The position numbers and the translations under genes were made by a program. Shown here one piece after another: positions 34,208 through 45,344 of a stretch of DNA of 64,000 nucleotides. The notes below the pieces were generated by a model. That model was not told the origin of the DNA, searched no databases, and saw only the letters and a list, made by a program, of their open reading frames with translations. The stretch lies in assembly GCA_009667805.1 (NCBI GenBank), contig CM019069.1, forward strand, positions 55,246,422 to 55,310,421, read 5' to 3'. Source of the stretch: Leptobrachium leishanense. Lineage: Eukaryota > Chordata > Amphibia > Anura > Megophryidae. Numbering within the stretch: the first letter of the stretch is position 1; every line of letters begins with the position of its first letter.

Positions 34208-36677
34208 ATCTTGTCTGGTGCCGACTTGTTCTTTCCAGTAGTTCTTTAACCAAATTATCCGTCCATCATTAGCCAACTAGAACAACAAGGGTAAAGAGAT
34301 TGAATGATTAGGGGAAGCTACAATTCCTAACAATCTCTGGCGACATGGGGATATTGTGTCGGTACACTGAAGCATTTCAGGTTAGTTTTTCCATTTATCT
34401 GGTGCATATATTTATTCAAATAGGATGCTGCTTACATTGGTTTTAGCTTCTTTTACAGTTGGCTTAAAACAAGATATACAAATTAAATCCTAGGGTGGTG
34501 AGACACATTTATGTACGTTTTTTTAATTTAATTAACAGAATAATACTTTACTTTTAATGACCATCTTGAAGGTTTTAGAATTTCTTTCGGGGGGGGGGGG
34601 GGATTCCAACAAAAAGGCGCTGTGATATTGATATCATTTTTATTACTGGGTGACTAATAAATACTTTTGAAATACATTATTTCATTGAAATTAAATATTA
34701 CAGCCTAGACAAACATGCTTTGTAGTTTCTAATACGGGGCTGAATTCCCCGCAATGCTAGAGGAGTAAGTAAAGGAAGTTTACTATGGTGTGGATATAAT
34801 AGATTTTGAGTGCATGTTCCTAGGTTTAAGAAAAATATTCAAACCTATATACACGTACGCTCAAAGCCAAGTGAAATATGTCATGTGTTAAGTGCAATCT
34901 ACCCCATAGGCATCTGATCTTTGACTCCAAATTATGTGGACTCAATATCACTTCCTGCACCTACACCCCAACACAGCAAGCAGAAATAAGGAAAATCTAT
35001 AAATCATCCCAAAATATTTTTTTTTATTTTGTATACATTTCAGCTACACCACCATGTGTCATAACTGGGGCATAAACAATCATCATGGCAGAAGTCGTAT
35101 CTCTCATATAAAAGAGATCTGCTTCTGGACAGCCATTCAAGACTGGAGTAGATTAATATGAACATGTTATAGGTCTTCTTTTAAAGAGGAACTATCACCT
35201 CTTCCTGAAATCATAAGAGGACATCAAGGACAAAATAAACTCTTACTAATATATATATTTAGCTGTTTTATTTCGAATCAAGACTATTGAGTACTTGCTG
35301 AGGTATAATTTGTGTGGCTACCTCAGCGAATATGGCTTAAATTGACGATTAAGTACACCTCTCAGCTTGGGGTGTGGAATACAATACATTATCCTATACA
35401 AATATTAGCAATAGCAATGTTCCCCTGTATATCGTTTTTTATATATGTAATATTGGCTTATTTGCCTGTATTAAACCCTCTACACACCCAGGGTTTGCTG
35501 CAGAATCCGGATGGTTATCGATCTATGCCAGACAGTTAATACAGCGAACAGACAGAACCTGGTAACTGCGTGGAAGAGCGGAGTATATTTTGGAGGAATA
35601 TTTATTGATCCTATGAGCATTGTTTTAGGAGGGGTTTTCATTAACATTGTTCATACAGTCTAACGCTATGTACATATATCCATTTGGTTGTAGTGAACCC
35701 CATATTTGACTTTTGGCAGTCTCTGTAATGCCGCCCATACTCCCCACACAGGGACTTCCCATCCGTGGGATAAGTATGGGCGGCATAATAGAGGCTGCTG
35801 AAAGCCATATGCTGATATCAGACTGCACAGCTTTCAATAACAGCCAGCAGCTCTTTGTGCACTCGCATTGCTTTCCCATGGAAGTGGACGTTGTAAAATT
35901 CAAGGTCCCCTGCATTATTTAGTCACCAGTCCGACTGCTGGTTGTTCGGTATTGAATCATGGGTTTGTATTGGCCAATCCAGATTGCCGCCTGACTTTGA
36001 TCGGTGACTTAAATAAGCTGATCAGGACATCCCTATTTCTTTTTGTATGAATCTATTAATGACTAAGACCATCACTTATGCTTTCTAATGCTTTCAGGTG
36101 TTAATGAAGTTTATTTAGGTGCAAAATGCATAGGTTAGATAGGGCTCTATTTCCTCGTCGCTTCCATCCAGAATCATTCTGAATATGGTTATTTTACCCA
36201 TCTCTGTTCGCTCCTTATGCTCTTGTTTGGCTGAGTGCCAGTGGTTTTGCCAGTTTGTTCCCAGAACAATTGAAGGCTGTTATAACGTTGTTTTCAGTTT
36301 CAGGCCCTTCATTAGTACTATACTGTTCAACATAATTGTCATGCTGAGAAATTTGTAATCGACTCGGCATGAAATTTGTGTGTGTGAATAAGATTTAATA
36401 ATAAAAAAAAAAAACATATTTGTAACACAACTTTCACAATATCCTCGGATAACTAAACCGTTCATGTCCCCAAACACCAAATTTAATTTTCTGACTTCAA
36501 ATATCTGCTAATCTGTTGGTTGCACAGATTTGTTGTGAATATTTTTTATTAAAGGAAAATAATATTTATTTTATTTGGATTTAGAAGTAACTGCAGTTCT
36601 AGAAGTAATTTTTTTTTTCTTTTGACAATGAAAAGTATAATACAGTATTCACATATTCATTGATTTCTTTCAGCTGG
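34208..36677 (+). other. Intronic sequence, mostly unrecognised
   Basis: About 2.5 kb with no gene. A G-run is at 34590-34602. A TTAAAGAGGAACTATCACC start at about 35184 resembles T2-type ends but lacks a partner. An inverted pair, ATGCCGCCCATAC and GTATGGGCGGCAT, lies at about 35729-35790. Confidence 0.4.
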
Positions 36678-36888
36678 CAAAATATTAGGGATGCACCGAT
36701 ACCACTTTTTTAAAACCGCGTACGAGTACCGATACTTTTTAAAAGTACTCACCGATACCGAGTACCGATACTTTTTTATGTCATGTGGCGCTTTCCAATA
36801 AGAACAAACCTCATAAAAAGGCCCCCAGCCCACATGTATATACCCTCCCGAGATAAACACACATACACATATATATATATATATATAT

Positions 36889-37280
36889 GTGTTTTATTAT
36901 TGCAGAAGCCACTTGCACATCACAGCAATTCAATGAATTGCGTCCCAAAGCTCCTGTGCCACATTCCCCATATGCAGCAAGGAACTCTGGGTAGGATATG
37001 CAAATGACCTCTGTCTCACTTTTATGCATCCTGGATCTGTTATTACACAGAACCCTAAAATCAATGCTATGCCACACTGTGGCTTTGTAGCATAGATAAG
37101 GTTTTTGCAACTGGTCAAAACCACTCCTAGGACAGCGCTGTTTCGGGTTTGTTGAACCCTCATCAGCTAGGAGGTTAGGCATGACCAGAATTGGGATGCA
37201 ATTCATCGAATTGCTGTGATGGGCAAGTGGCTTCTGCAATAATAAAGACACTTATTATAGTGTGAAGGCTTTTTATCTCA
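36889..37280 (-). mobile_element. Penelope-like fragment with inverted partial copy
   Basis: Read on the - strand from 37188, a hammerhead is followed by about 230 bp shared with 31936-32131, then GCTTCTGCAATAATAAAACA and a (TA)n tract at 36869-36888. On the + strand, 37189-37250 is a short inverted copy of the same 3' end (GGCTTCTGCAATAATAAAG). Inverted partial copies and hammerheads at the ends are features of Penelope-like retroelements. No reverse transcriptase is present here. Confidence 0.6.
37113..37186 (-). ncRNA. Hammerhead ribozyme, complete core
   Basis: All hammerhead elements are in order on the - strand. Stem I 5' strand is CTCCTAG. CTGATGA follows, then stem II GGGTT/AACCC with loop CAACA, then GAAA. 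Stem III is tiny and self-complementary (CAGCGCTG) and is followed by the GTC cleavage triplet. Stem I 3' strand is CTAGGAG, perfect over 7 bp. Outer pairing GGTCA/TGACC extends stem I across an internal loop. Predicted self-cleavage falls between 37131 and 37130. Such short stem III forms occur in Penelope-type hammerheads and may act as dimers. Activity is inferred from sequence only. The ribozyme is antisense to UBE2E3, so the UBE2E3 pre-mRNA would not contain it. Confidence 0.85.
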
Positions 37281-37818
37281 CTTTTAGTCCTTCACCACAA
37301 CCCTTGTAGACTAATAAATTATATATTAAATTATCTCCGAATACCCCCAGCTCTCATGGCTTGAAGGTCCGGTCGCTTGGTAGTGATGCGATCACGTGGC
37401 CGCCGGGCGCATCTGTGACTCTGCCTCCAGCCGAGAGGCAGCGTCACAGGAGTGCCCAGGGGCCGCGGGAACGCATCACTGCCAAGCGACCGGACCTTCA
37501 GGATTGGTGAGTATCGCGGCGCGCCGGAGGGGAACGTTGGCCGCGTGCTTTTCATGCACGTGGCCAGCTTCCCCAGCCCCGCGGATACCGGCCCAGTGCC
37601 GGCTTCCGGCATCGGGATGTATCTGGCCGTTTGCGCGAGTAACAAGTACACATGCAAACAGCAATATCGGTACCGATACTAGTATCGGTGCATCCCTACA
37701 AAATATTATGTAAGTTTTTTAAACTTTTCTTCATGGCAAGTAAAGTTTCTACAACCTGAGCTTTTATGGACTTGTAGTTGGTTTTGAAACCATGCGTGTT
37801 GTTTACCTACATTCAAAG

Positions 37819-38371
37819 TACTGTAGATACTCAAGTATACCGCTAGATTTTGGTGACAAAAATTTACCTTAAAATTGGAGGGGCCACGTTATATTCGAGA
37901 CCTCTGCATCGCCTGTAAAAAAAAAAAAAATGACTTACTCGGGGTCCCAAGTCTCCCAGAAGTTCCGGTAGTCTTGCTGAAGTGAATGTGAGCTCCCTGA
38001 TGCTTGCAAACACTTCAGGGAACTCCCAGATTCGGGAGAGGTGGGATCCACCACGGCCAGAGGGTACGCTCGGTTTAAGCCGATCATTCACCTCACTCTC
38101 CTCCGCTGGCCATCTAACGGCTAGTAAAGAAGACGGGTGGCCGGTGGCTTCATACTTAGTAACAACTGCAATCATTCTAGAGCAGAGCACACTGGCCTGA
38201 GGGGGAGTCTGACTGCGTTACGAGAACCTGGAAGGATTTTAATGGTTTAACGGTACAGCATAATTTTGCTCTTCGCGTTATATTCGAGTCTTGAGTATTC
38301 CCTCATTTCCATATTAAATCTCTATCCATTGCGTTATATTTGGGTCGCGCTATACTTGAGTATCTACGGTA
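37819..38371. mobile_element. DNA transposon fragment with 21-bp inverted ends, unclassified
   Basis: TACTGTAGATACTCAAGTAT at the left pairs with ATACTTGAGTATCTACGGTA at the right (one mismatch over 20). Just inside, GTTATATTCGAG recurs (about 37888 and 38277). The body is GC-richer with inverted blocks. No clear target duplication, so the superfamily is open. Confidence 0.65.
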
Positions 38372-40071
38372 TCTTTGACTTTTTTTCTCTTCCTACGTAT
38401 GAACCCTTTTGTCATTAATGTAATCTTCAATAGGCAAAATTGCTTACCTGTGATAAAGCATTGTAGTCTTTCTTATGGGACAAGTTGCCTTCGGTACGAT
38501 TAGGATCCTTTTCTGGAATAAAGAAGGAAAATAATACCTACAAATATCAGTTATTTTTGGCGCAGAACCTGCAGCACGTTGCTGAAAAGCGAAGTCTGAA
38601 TTAGGTTTCACTTTTCAGCATGGCAGGGATCCAGAGCCCTCTGCCAAATCAATAAAGCAATGGCTTTTAAACAGGAAGCTGAATGAGCAGGAATGGACAA
38701 GGCAAAACTTAAACTTGACTTGTGTAGAAAATATGTTCCCTGACCTAAAGAAAGACTGCGGTGGGTAATCGCTGGCCATGTCTTGTGGATGCACAAGAAT
38801 TTTACTTCTGCATTCCATTGGTGAATGGAGTGGTTGCTCATCAATATTGGTCCTAATGTACTATGTAGCATATTGCTTGCTCATCACAAGATAGGCATAA
38901 ATGTTACAGGGCACTGGCATGGCTTAAACCTACATTTCAATAAATCCTTCAATAACTAGATGCTTAAGTAAGTTTTCTGACCAGTTAAATGGATATGCAT
39001 GTCTAGATTTTTTTTTATTTTTTTTTACAGTTTAACACTTTTATGCCTAATAATAGACAAACTAGAATAAATCAAAAGTTTTAAAAATGTGTACTTTTTT
39101 TTTTATTTTCTTGCTTTAAACTTTGGGAGTATTCCCTGCCTCCTCCCCTCCCACTACTCCACCCATTAGCGATTATCAACCAGCACAAGCTGTGCACATG
39201 AAACCCTGTGCACGTTGAGGACTGGGGGAAACTGAGGAACTGAATATTAACTCTCTGCAACTGTGAAAGCAAGTCAAGCACATGCTTGCTCTCACGCTCG
39301 CTCACACACACTCCCTCACTTGCTCTCGCCTACACACTGATTCACTCACCCACTGACACGCTCACTTGCGCTCTTTCATGGCTTACATGGTCACTGTCTC
39401 AAACTTCCTCCCACAGTCACTCACTCTTTCTTTTGCCTGCGCTCTCACCGCACCTTATCTTGTTTTCTTTGCCTTATCTTGCTGTCTTTAATGCTTTACC
39501 TTTTCTTGCTGTGTGTCGTTTTTTTGCTCTTTGTTGATTTTCTTTCCTTCCTTGTCTCTGCAGTAGCTGGGGGCGAAGGCGTTACACATTGGAATGGCAC
39601 TCAGACCCGCCCTCCCCTCAGCTCACAGTGCAGGAAGGAGGCGGAGCAACTCAGTCGCACATGCTCAGTGCGTTTTATATCTATTCCTAAGAATAGTCAC
39701 TGATTGATTAGACCAAAGTTCCTCCTGTGTTGGGCAAGGAAAAAAAACACCAATAAATATGAAAAAATATAACTTATACTTTATGCCTGCTTAATGAGAC
39801 TACTGGCTCATTCAAAAGGCATTGCACATTTTTAAAAGCACACTAGCAAAGCATGTATGTCCCTTTTAATTCTGGAAGGATGAACTCTTGCATTTTGCCT
39901 TCCTCTTTGTGGTAGGCGGGTGCTTTATCTTTGTGGTCGTCAAATTGTAGCCTTCAGTTGTGTTTTTTATTTTTCATATATTTGCAATCTAATTGCCTGC
40001 TTCACGACATATACTGACTGTGCTTTGCAAGGGCTTGCAATGTGGAAGACATTATTTGGAATCCTAAGTTA
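38372..40071 (+). other. Intronic sequence; CTCAC-rich low complexity at 39285-39450
   Basis: No gene. The pyrimidine-rich stretch of CTCAC and CTCGC motifs gives chance open frames. No transposon ends were recognised. Confidence 0.45.
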
Positions 40072-40400
40072 GGCCGCGGTCACACGAGTGCAGAGAGTGC
40101 ATCCGTGTGACCGTACTTCCCTGCGTCCGTCGCTTTGTGACGGATTGACGGGGGAGGGCCACATTAGGTAGCGCGTGTGTGCTTCCACTGGACGTCAAAA
40201 AGCCCTCCCCGTCAAAAAGATACAACGGATGCTGAGGGGCTACAAAGCGCGATTCTCCGTAGGAGGATCTTGCTTTGTAACGCTGAGCTCACTAACTACG
40301 GTCAGTGAGGTGGCCACATGTCTGTTAGAGTGGAAGGAACTTCACGGATGTTCCTTCCACTCTGAGGATGCGGTCACAGGAGCGTTTTTCAGAGTGGTAA
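40072..40400. mobile_element. Harbinger-like MITE, right end lost
   Basis: TTA, then the left end GGCCGCGGTCACACGAGTGC. The body shares CTTCCACTCTGAGGATG-like and AAGCCCTCCCCGTCAAAAAG blocks, in reverse, with the element at 51583-51843. The expected right terminus is absent. Confidence 0.6.
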
Positions 40401-41789
40401 CTTTGGAGGAAGAACATCCACATAAATTTGAAATAACTGTAAAAGAGAAATTATTGGAGGTGAGCTGTGGGAAGTTGAAGTCCATGACAATAGGATTTTA
40501 CTTGTGCATATGCATATACATCAATAAAAAATGGCACAGGTTTGGTTTTTATTTTGGATGTTTATAAAATTCTCATTGCGGTGTTCCATCAGGTCTCGTT
40601 TGTTTTTTCCCTGTCCTGTGCTTCAAATTGATCTTTCATCCTTGCCTGAATTATGATGCTACATCAAACACACACATGCTTTCTGTCTCGTCTGACAATG
40701 GAGTTATTTCAAAATAATGGGTCTTTTGAATTCTCCTCCTCCAGATCACTTAAAAGTAAAGTATTCTCAGCCATATTAATTAATGATTGACAAAGTAGAA
40801 CATTTATTGAATGAGGCTTCTAGCAGAATGATTCCTTTAAACAGTCCTTGTACTCCTACTTTTGTATATGTACAGCAAAATGTTATCAGAAATCAAAGTA
40901 ATTGTAAACCAAGAAAGTGTCCCTATACTGAAGGCTCATTTTTGTGCCATCAATATGTAGCATCTTAAGTTAATTAGCTTTGTCTGCACAATGTGTACAT
41001 AAGGCTGTGTATAAACGATGAGTTTGTTTTGTATTTGAAATGCATATGTGTGAAAATTCCTTCTGCAAGTATCGAGACCAAATCTTCGTAATTTTGTGTA
41101 GTAAAAAATGTTGGATGATTCCCGCTTGTAATAACTTCTACCTGGGAAGAAAATGCAATGACTGTTCGGTTTGTTTTCTTTTTTCTGTTTGTTTTGAGAT
41201 TCTGTCAGTGTTATAAAATGCCATCAGATTTCATTAATTTTAACTTGGAGTAATTATTAGATGGATAATCTCCCATTTTGCCCCACTGTATTAGGTTACC
41301 TATATTTTATTTAAATGTTAAATATTTTGCTCCTTTTTATGAATGTTATAAAAGGAAAAAAGACACTGGTGTTAAAATCCATCTGGGATTTTCAATGCTT
41401 ATGAATAATCATGCTTTGGTATCCATCCTTGTTGCCTTTACTCAGCTTCTGTATGAAAATTACAGATATAGCAAACCCTGCTTTTTTTTCCTTTTTTTTT
41501 TTTTTTCTTCCTTTTTTCTCCCCCTTTCGTTGGCGATTAACAGCACATTTACAATTCCGAGCCAAAAGTTGAGTTTTTATAACAGAGTTGCACTCGGTTC
41601 GATTCAGTTCATTAACTCATTTGCTGAAACACAAATCCACTGCAACGGTGACCTAACTCTTTTTGGAATTGGCCACATTTTCCATTTAGGAGTAACCAAA
41701 TTGCAGAGGCTTGGTGTCTGAATCCTATGTGAATAGACCTGTTTGGTTTTACAGATTTCCTTGTAACGTATTACAGAAAATTACTCAAT
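40401..41789 (+). other. Repeat-poor intron segment, candidate regulatory sequence
   Basis: No transposon ends were found across ~1.4 kb. 40770-40800 has ATTAATTAATGATTGACA, which combines homeodomain-type and PBX/MEIS-type motifs. Selection or function cannot be shown from one sequence. Confidence 0.3.
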
Positions 41790-41793
41790 TTAA

Positions 41794-42962
41794 CCCCTTA
41801 GTGACCGGGCGGTTTTACACAAATCCGTCTTTTAGTGACCGCTGCTGTTTTTACGTTTCTGCGCTGTTAGTGTTTAGGTCAAATTTTCCTCTTACTCGTT
41901 TATTCGACCCACACATATTATACACCCTTTTTCCCGCCATTAAATGGACTTTCTAGAAATACCATTATTTCCATCATATCCAATAATTTACTATAAAAAA
42001 AAATATGAAATATGAGGAAAAAAATGGTAAAAACACACTTTTTCGTAATTTAATCCCCAAAATCTACAACAACCCAAAAAGACCCCGGCTAAATAGGTTC
42101 AAAATTTTGTCCCGAGACTAAAAATACCCAATTTTTACATGCGTTTGCTTTTTAACCCCTTCACTGCTGAGACAGTTCACCTATGTGCGCTGCGCTCATT
42201 CTGACCATTTTGTGCTAATTATTTTTAGATGACAGCCTAGGTCCTATTTAATTAAACTCCCCCAGACAAAAAAAACGTAAAAAAAATGTTGTTTTTTTTT
42301 TTTTTTAAAAACCAAACCTGGTCATGTTTGGTATCATTTGAAAGGCCATAATCAGGCCTTTCAAATGATGGCAAATATGACCATCCAGCTGCCATCGATC
42401 GGGAGATAAAGGGATCCTTAGGATCCCCTTATCTCTACATGGCAGCTAGAGGGTTAACTGGCCCACTGACATCCTCACACATATGGTGAGGTTGTCGGTG
42501 GGGGGGGACCTGGAGGCTTGGCTGACATCCAAGATGTCAGCCCCCCTCCAGGTTTGAATCGCGTTTTGGCGCCAATTGGCGCCGCAACGTGATCCGGCGG
42601 CGAAACTGTTAATGCCATACACCGCTGGAAAGGGGAGGCTCTCCCCTCTCCAGCGGTGCAAACGGCATCTCCCTAGCTTCAATGGTTGGTTAGATAGAGG
42701 GCTCTGAAGGAGCCCCCCCATCCCTCCATGGGGGCACCTTCTGATGACGTCACCACGCAGCGTGGCGACGTCATCAGCCTCGCCTGCCCATGTAAATCAC
42801 ATGGGCAGGCTTCCTCCCTGCCAGATCGCCGTGGGATCCGACGAGGGAGGTGAGTATCGGGCGGGAGGGGGATTTGGCGCCGCTGACGTACCCTGTACGT
42901 CCGCGGGTCTAAGGGAGACCCGAGGACAGGACGTACAGGGTACGTCAGGGGTCATTAAGGGG
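41794..42962. mobile_element. piggyBac-like element with inner TTAA-bounded element
   Basis: TTAA at 41790-41793 and 42963-42966. The ends CCCCTTAGTGACC and GGTCATTAAGGGG are inverted repeats with one mismatch. A second TTAA (42152) followed by CCCCTTCACTGCTGAG resembles the short element at 26484. It may close at GAGGG|TTAA (42453), implying nesting. TAAATGGACTTTCTAGAAA and its neighbourhood are shared with 61979-62900. Confidence 0.75.
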
Positions 42963-43144
42963 TTAATAAATGGTCTCAATATTTTGGAGACACAAGCAGG
43001 AAGCAAAAGTAAGTAGAAGTTAAGAGGCGTATGGTCTTTTTTATTTTTATAAAAACAGCTGTCTGTTTTATACATGCTGAGGTAGCGGATATAACATTTG
43101 TGTGAGCCTTAAGGAAGTGACCACAACTATTATCAATTACAATT

Positions 43145-43275
43145 GCTCATAATGGCACAAACATACTCTGCAACGCTGTATAACGGGTAGGACAAAACAA
43201 AAAATGAACAAGTTTGACATAAGGAGAGCAAAAGGAAAAGGGGGCCCTGCTCGAGCTTACATAGAGGTTAGGGTA
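43145..43275 (-). mobile_element. L2 3'-tail fragment
   Basis: A diverged reverse L2 tail: AACGCTGTATAACGGG..., GGGCCCTGCTCGAGCTTACA. Confidence 0.55.
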
Positions 43276-43349
43276 AATTCGGTATGAGAAGTAATGTGGG
43301 ACATAAACTGGAAAAAGTGGGGCTTTCGGAGTGAACTGATGGGTCAGCA

Positions 43350-43802
43350 CAGGGCTCAAAATTTCCACTCGCCTACTCGCATTTGGCGAGTAGAAATTAA
43401 GTGAGGTTGAAATGCGCACACACAGGCAGCTCAATAAATTATTTTGTGCTGTGTATTCTGGCAGTGCCACTGTGCAGTCCCCCCTTCACCAGGTGGCAGG
43501 AAACAGCTGCCTAACCTGACCCAGCTCGTCTGTCACTGGCAGCTGGTGGAGAGGCGCTTTCCTGCCTCCTCACACTGGGCTCTGATGACTACATGTATTT
43601 GGGGTCTGATGTCTGGGTATTAATGCTATTTTTGTAACTTTATTCTAAATAAAACCTTTAACAGTGTAATTTCATAAGATAATTTAAAGGTGTGTGTTTT
43701 AGGGGCAGAGTTAAGGGCTGGGTAGGGGTTAGGTGGAGCAACTGGTGGCGAGTAACGCTTATGGCCTGGTTAGTAGCTTGGGACTTGAAATTTTGAGCCC
43801 TA
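43350..43802. mobile_element. hAT MITE, TSD GGTCAGCA
   Basis: The left end CAGGGCTCAAAATTTCC is matched by the right end, which ends TTGAAATTTTGAGCCCTA. GGTCAGCA flanks both ends exactly (43342-43349, 43803-43810). TGGCGAGTA motifs are near both ends. It is related to 50977-51126. Confidence 0.85.
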
Positions 43803-44151
43803 GGTCAGCATGTTTTTTTTAATTCAAATGGTAAAGGAGTACTCTAGTGGAGTTTGTGGTTACAGGATGTATGACCTACTGTAACCAATTTTGCAAGATC
43901 TATGAAGCCTGTGCTTGGCAACTGTATCAAATACAGGAAAGGACACCATAAGAAGAAGCAAAGTACACATTTTTAGCAGCCTGTGAATGTTTCCTATATA
44001 GGTTTTGTGTAGAAAAATCCAGGTAGTGAGGAGGCAGGGAATATTCTAGGATCCGTTGGCTACCTAGGTCCAGGATTTGTCAAGCTCTGAAATAAGCAGT
44101 ACCAAGAAGAGAAGGGGCAATGTTCAAAGTAGTTTTTTTTTTCTTTTCTAA

Positions 44152-44331
44152 CAGGTCTATTCGCTAGAGGCTGAAGTCAAGAGACTTTGCAGGAGAAGTG
44201 GAAAATCTAGGTCAGAGTAGACAAACCAGGAAAAATCTGCCCCTTTATCACTTTTCAAATCTGTTATTTGGTCTAGATGGTTTTCTTCTCCTGCAAATTC
44301 TCCAGATTTCACCCTTTAGTGAATAGTCCTG
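44152..44331. mobile_element. Short CAGGG-type MITE
   Basis: The ends CAGGTCTATTCGCTAGAGG and TTTAGTGAATAGTCCTG are diverged inverted repeats. The interior has GGAGAAGTGGAAAATCTAGG and a partly complementary right arm, as at 21989 and 34036. Confidence 0.65.
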
Positions 44332-44877
44332 TTAATGATTTTGTGATCCTGGTATTAAGTAGTCATGTGAAGGACCGCAGAAAAACGAGGAGAAAAATAA
44401 ATTTTCTTTAAATTGCTTTTGTATGTATCAGATGCATACCTGTCAACTTGCACTCAATTTCATGACTCTTTACACCGATAAAATGTTTTCCATTCTGTGC
44501 AGGATGTGCCTCCTTATTAATGCATTTTGGTATCAATACAATGAGCGTCCAGTGTTGTTTAGACATGCAGGAATCCTGGCTTTATGACACACAGCTAGTA
44601 GCAGACAGCAATAGATGTATATCCAGCAAATTGTATTCCATTATTGTGGTATCATCGTTACCTAGGTTGAAAAAGAAAAAAAAGACATTCGACCGTAGAG
44701 TTCAGCCTTTCCTACATCACCTACTACTGTTGATCGAAAAGAAGGCAAAAAACTCAGTATGAAGTGCTCACCAATATGCAACACACTGAGGAAAAAATTC
44801 ATTCTTGACCCCAGAATGGTGGTCAGATTTCTCCTTGGATCAAGCAGCTATTACCCACAATTTAAATATTATAACCC
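44332..44877 (+). other. Intronic sequence, no recognised element
   Basis: No coding or repeat signal was recognised. Confidence 0.4.
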
Positions 44878-45216
44878 TTAAAGGAACACTCTAATCAAAC
44901 CCCCCCCCCCCCATCCCAAGAGGATGCGCGCAACACTAATCCTCAGGCTGCGGCGAGTTGGAGACGTCATCGCGCTGAAAGCGCGATGACGTCTCCTACT
45001 CGGCAATAGTCGGCAGAAGCGGGAAATATGAATCCCGCTCTGCTGACTGACAGCTGGGAGGGCGGAGTAAACTCTTCCGCGTCTCTCAGCTGTTTTCAGC
45101 TATTTCAGCCGATCGGCTGAGCGGAGGGAGGGGGGGGACCGGCAGGGGAATACTCAGGGCATCATGACCACCTAAAAATGCTAAGGTGGTCATGTTGCCT
45201 AGAGTATCCCTTTTAA
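44878..45216. mobile_element. T2/Kolobok-like MITE, copy 3, internally deleted
   Basis: It starts TTAAAGGAACACTCTA and ends TAGAGTATCCCTTTTAA. It lacks about 270 bp of the left half compared with the copies at 12085 and 22903. Palindromes at 44960-44996 (loop GAA) and 45010-45046 have the same orientation as copy 1. Confidence 0.8.
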
Positions 45217-45344
45217 GATTCTGTTTTTGCAGGAAGTCTTTCAGCCATCGTTTCAAAGTCTGTATAGACTCTGACCCAGCCATCATCATAAAATGGTAAC
45301 ATTTCAGCCAAGCCTAGGCTAGATCTAGTCCTGTTTATTCTGAA

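Larger units (their letters stand above)
36686..37698. mobile_element. hAT element, TSD CAAAATAT, interrupted
   Basis: The left end TAGGGATGCACCGATACC and right end GTATCGGTGCATCCCTA are inverted repeats. CAAAATAT flanks both sides exactly (36678-36685, 37699-37706). The right half has a long hairpin built on GAAGGTCCGGTCGCTTGG. A Penelope-like fragment is inserted at 36889-37280. It is the same family as 47773-48915. Confidence 0.9.

Noticed and set aside
42450..42962. A separate host gene in the GC-rich stretch
   Set aside because: The stretch is hairpin-rich, TTAA-bounded and shares blocks with other piggyBac-like elements.
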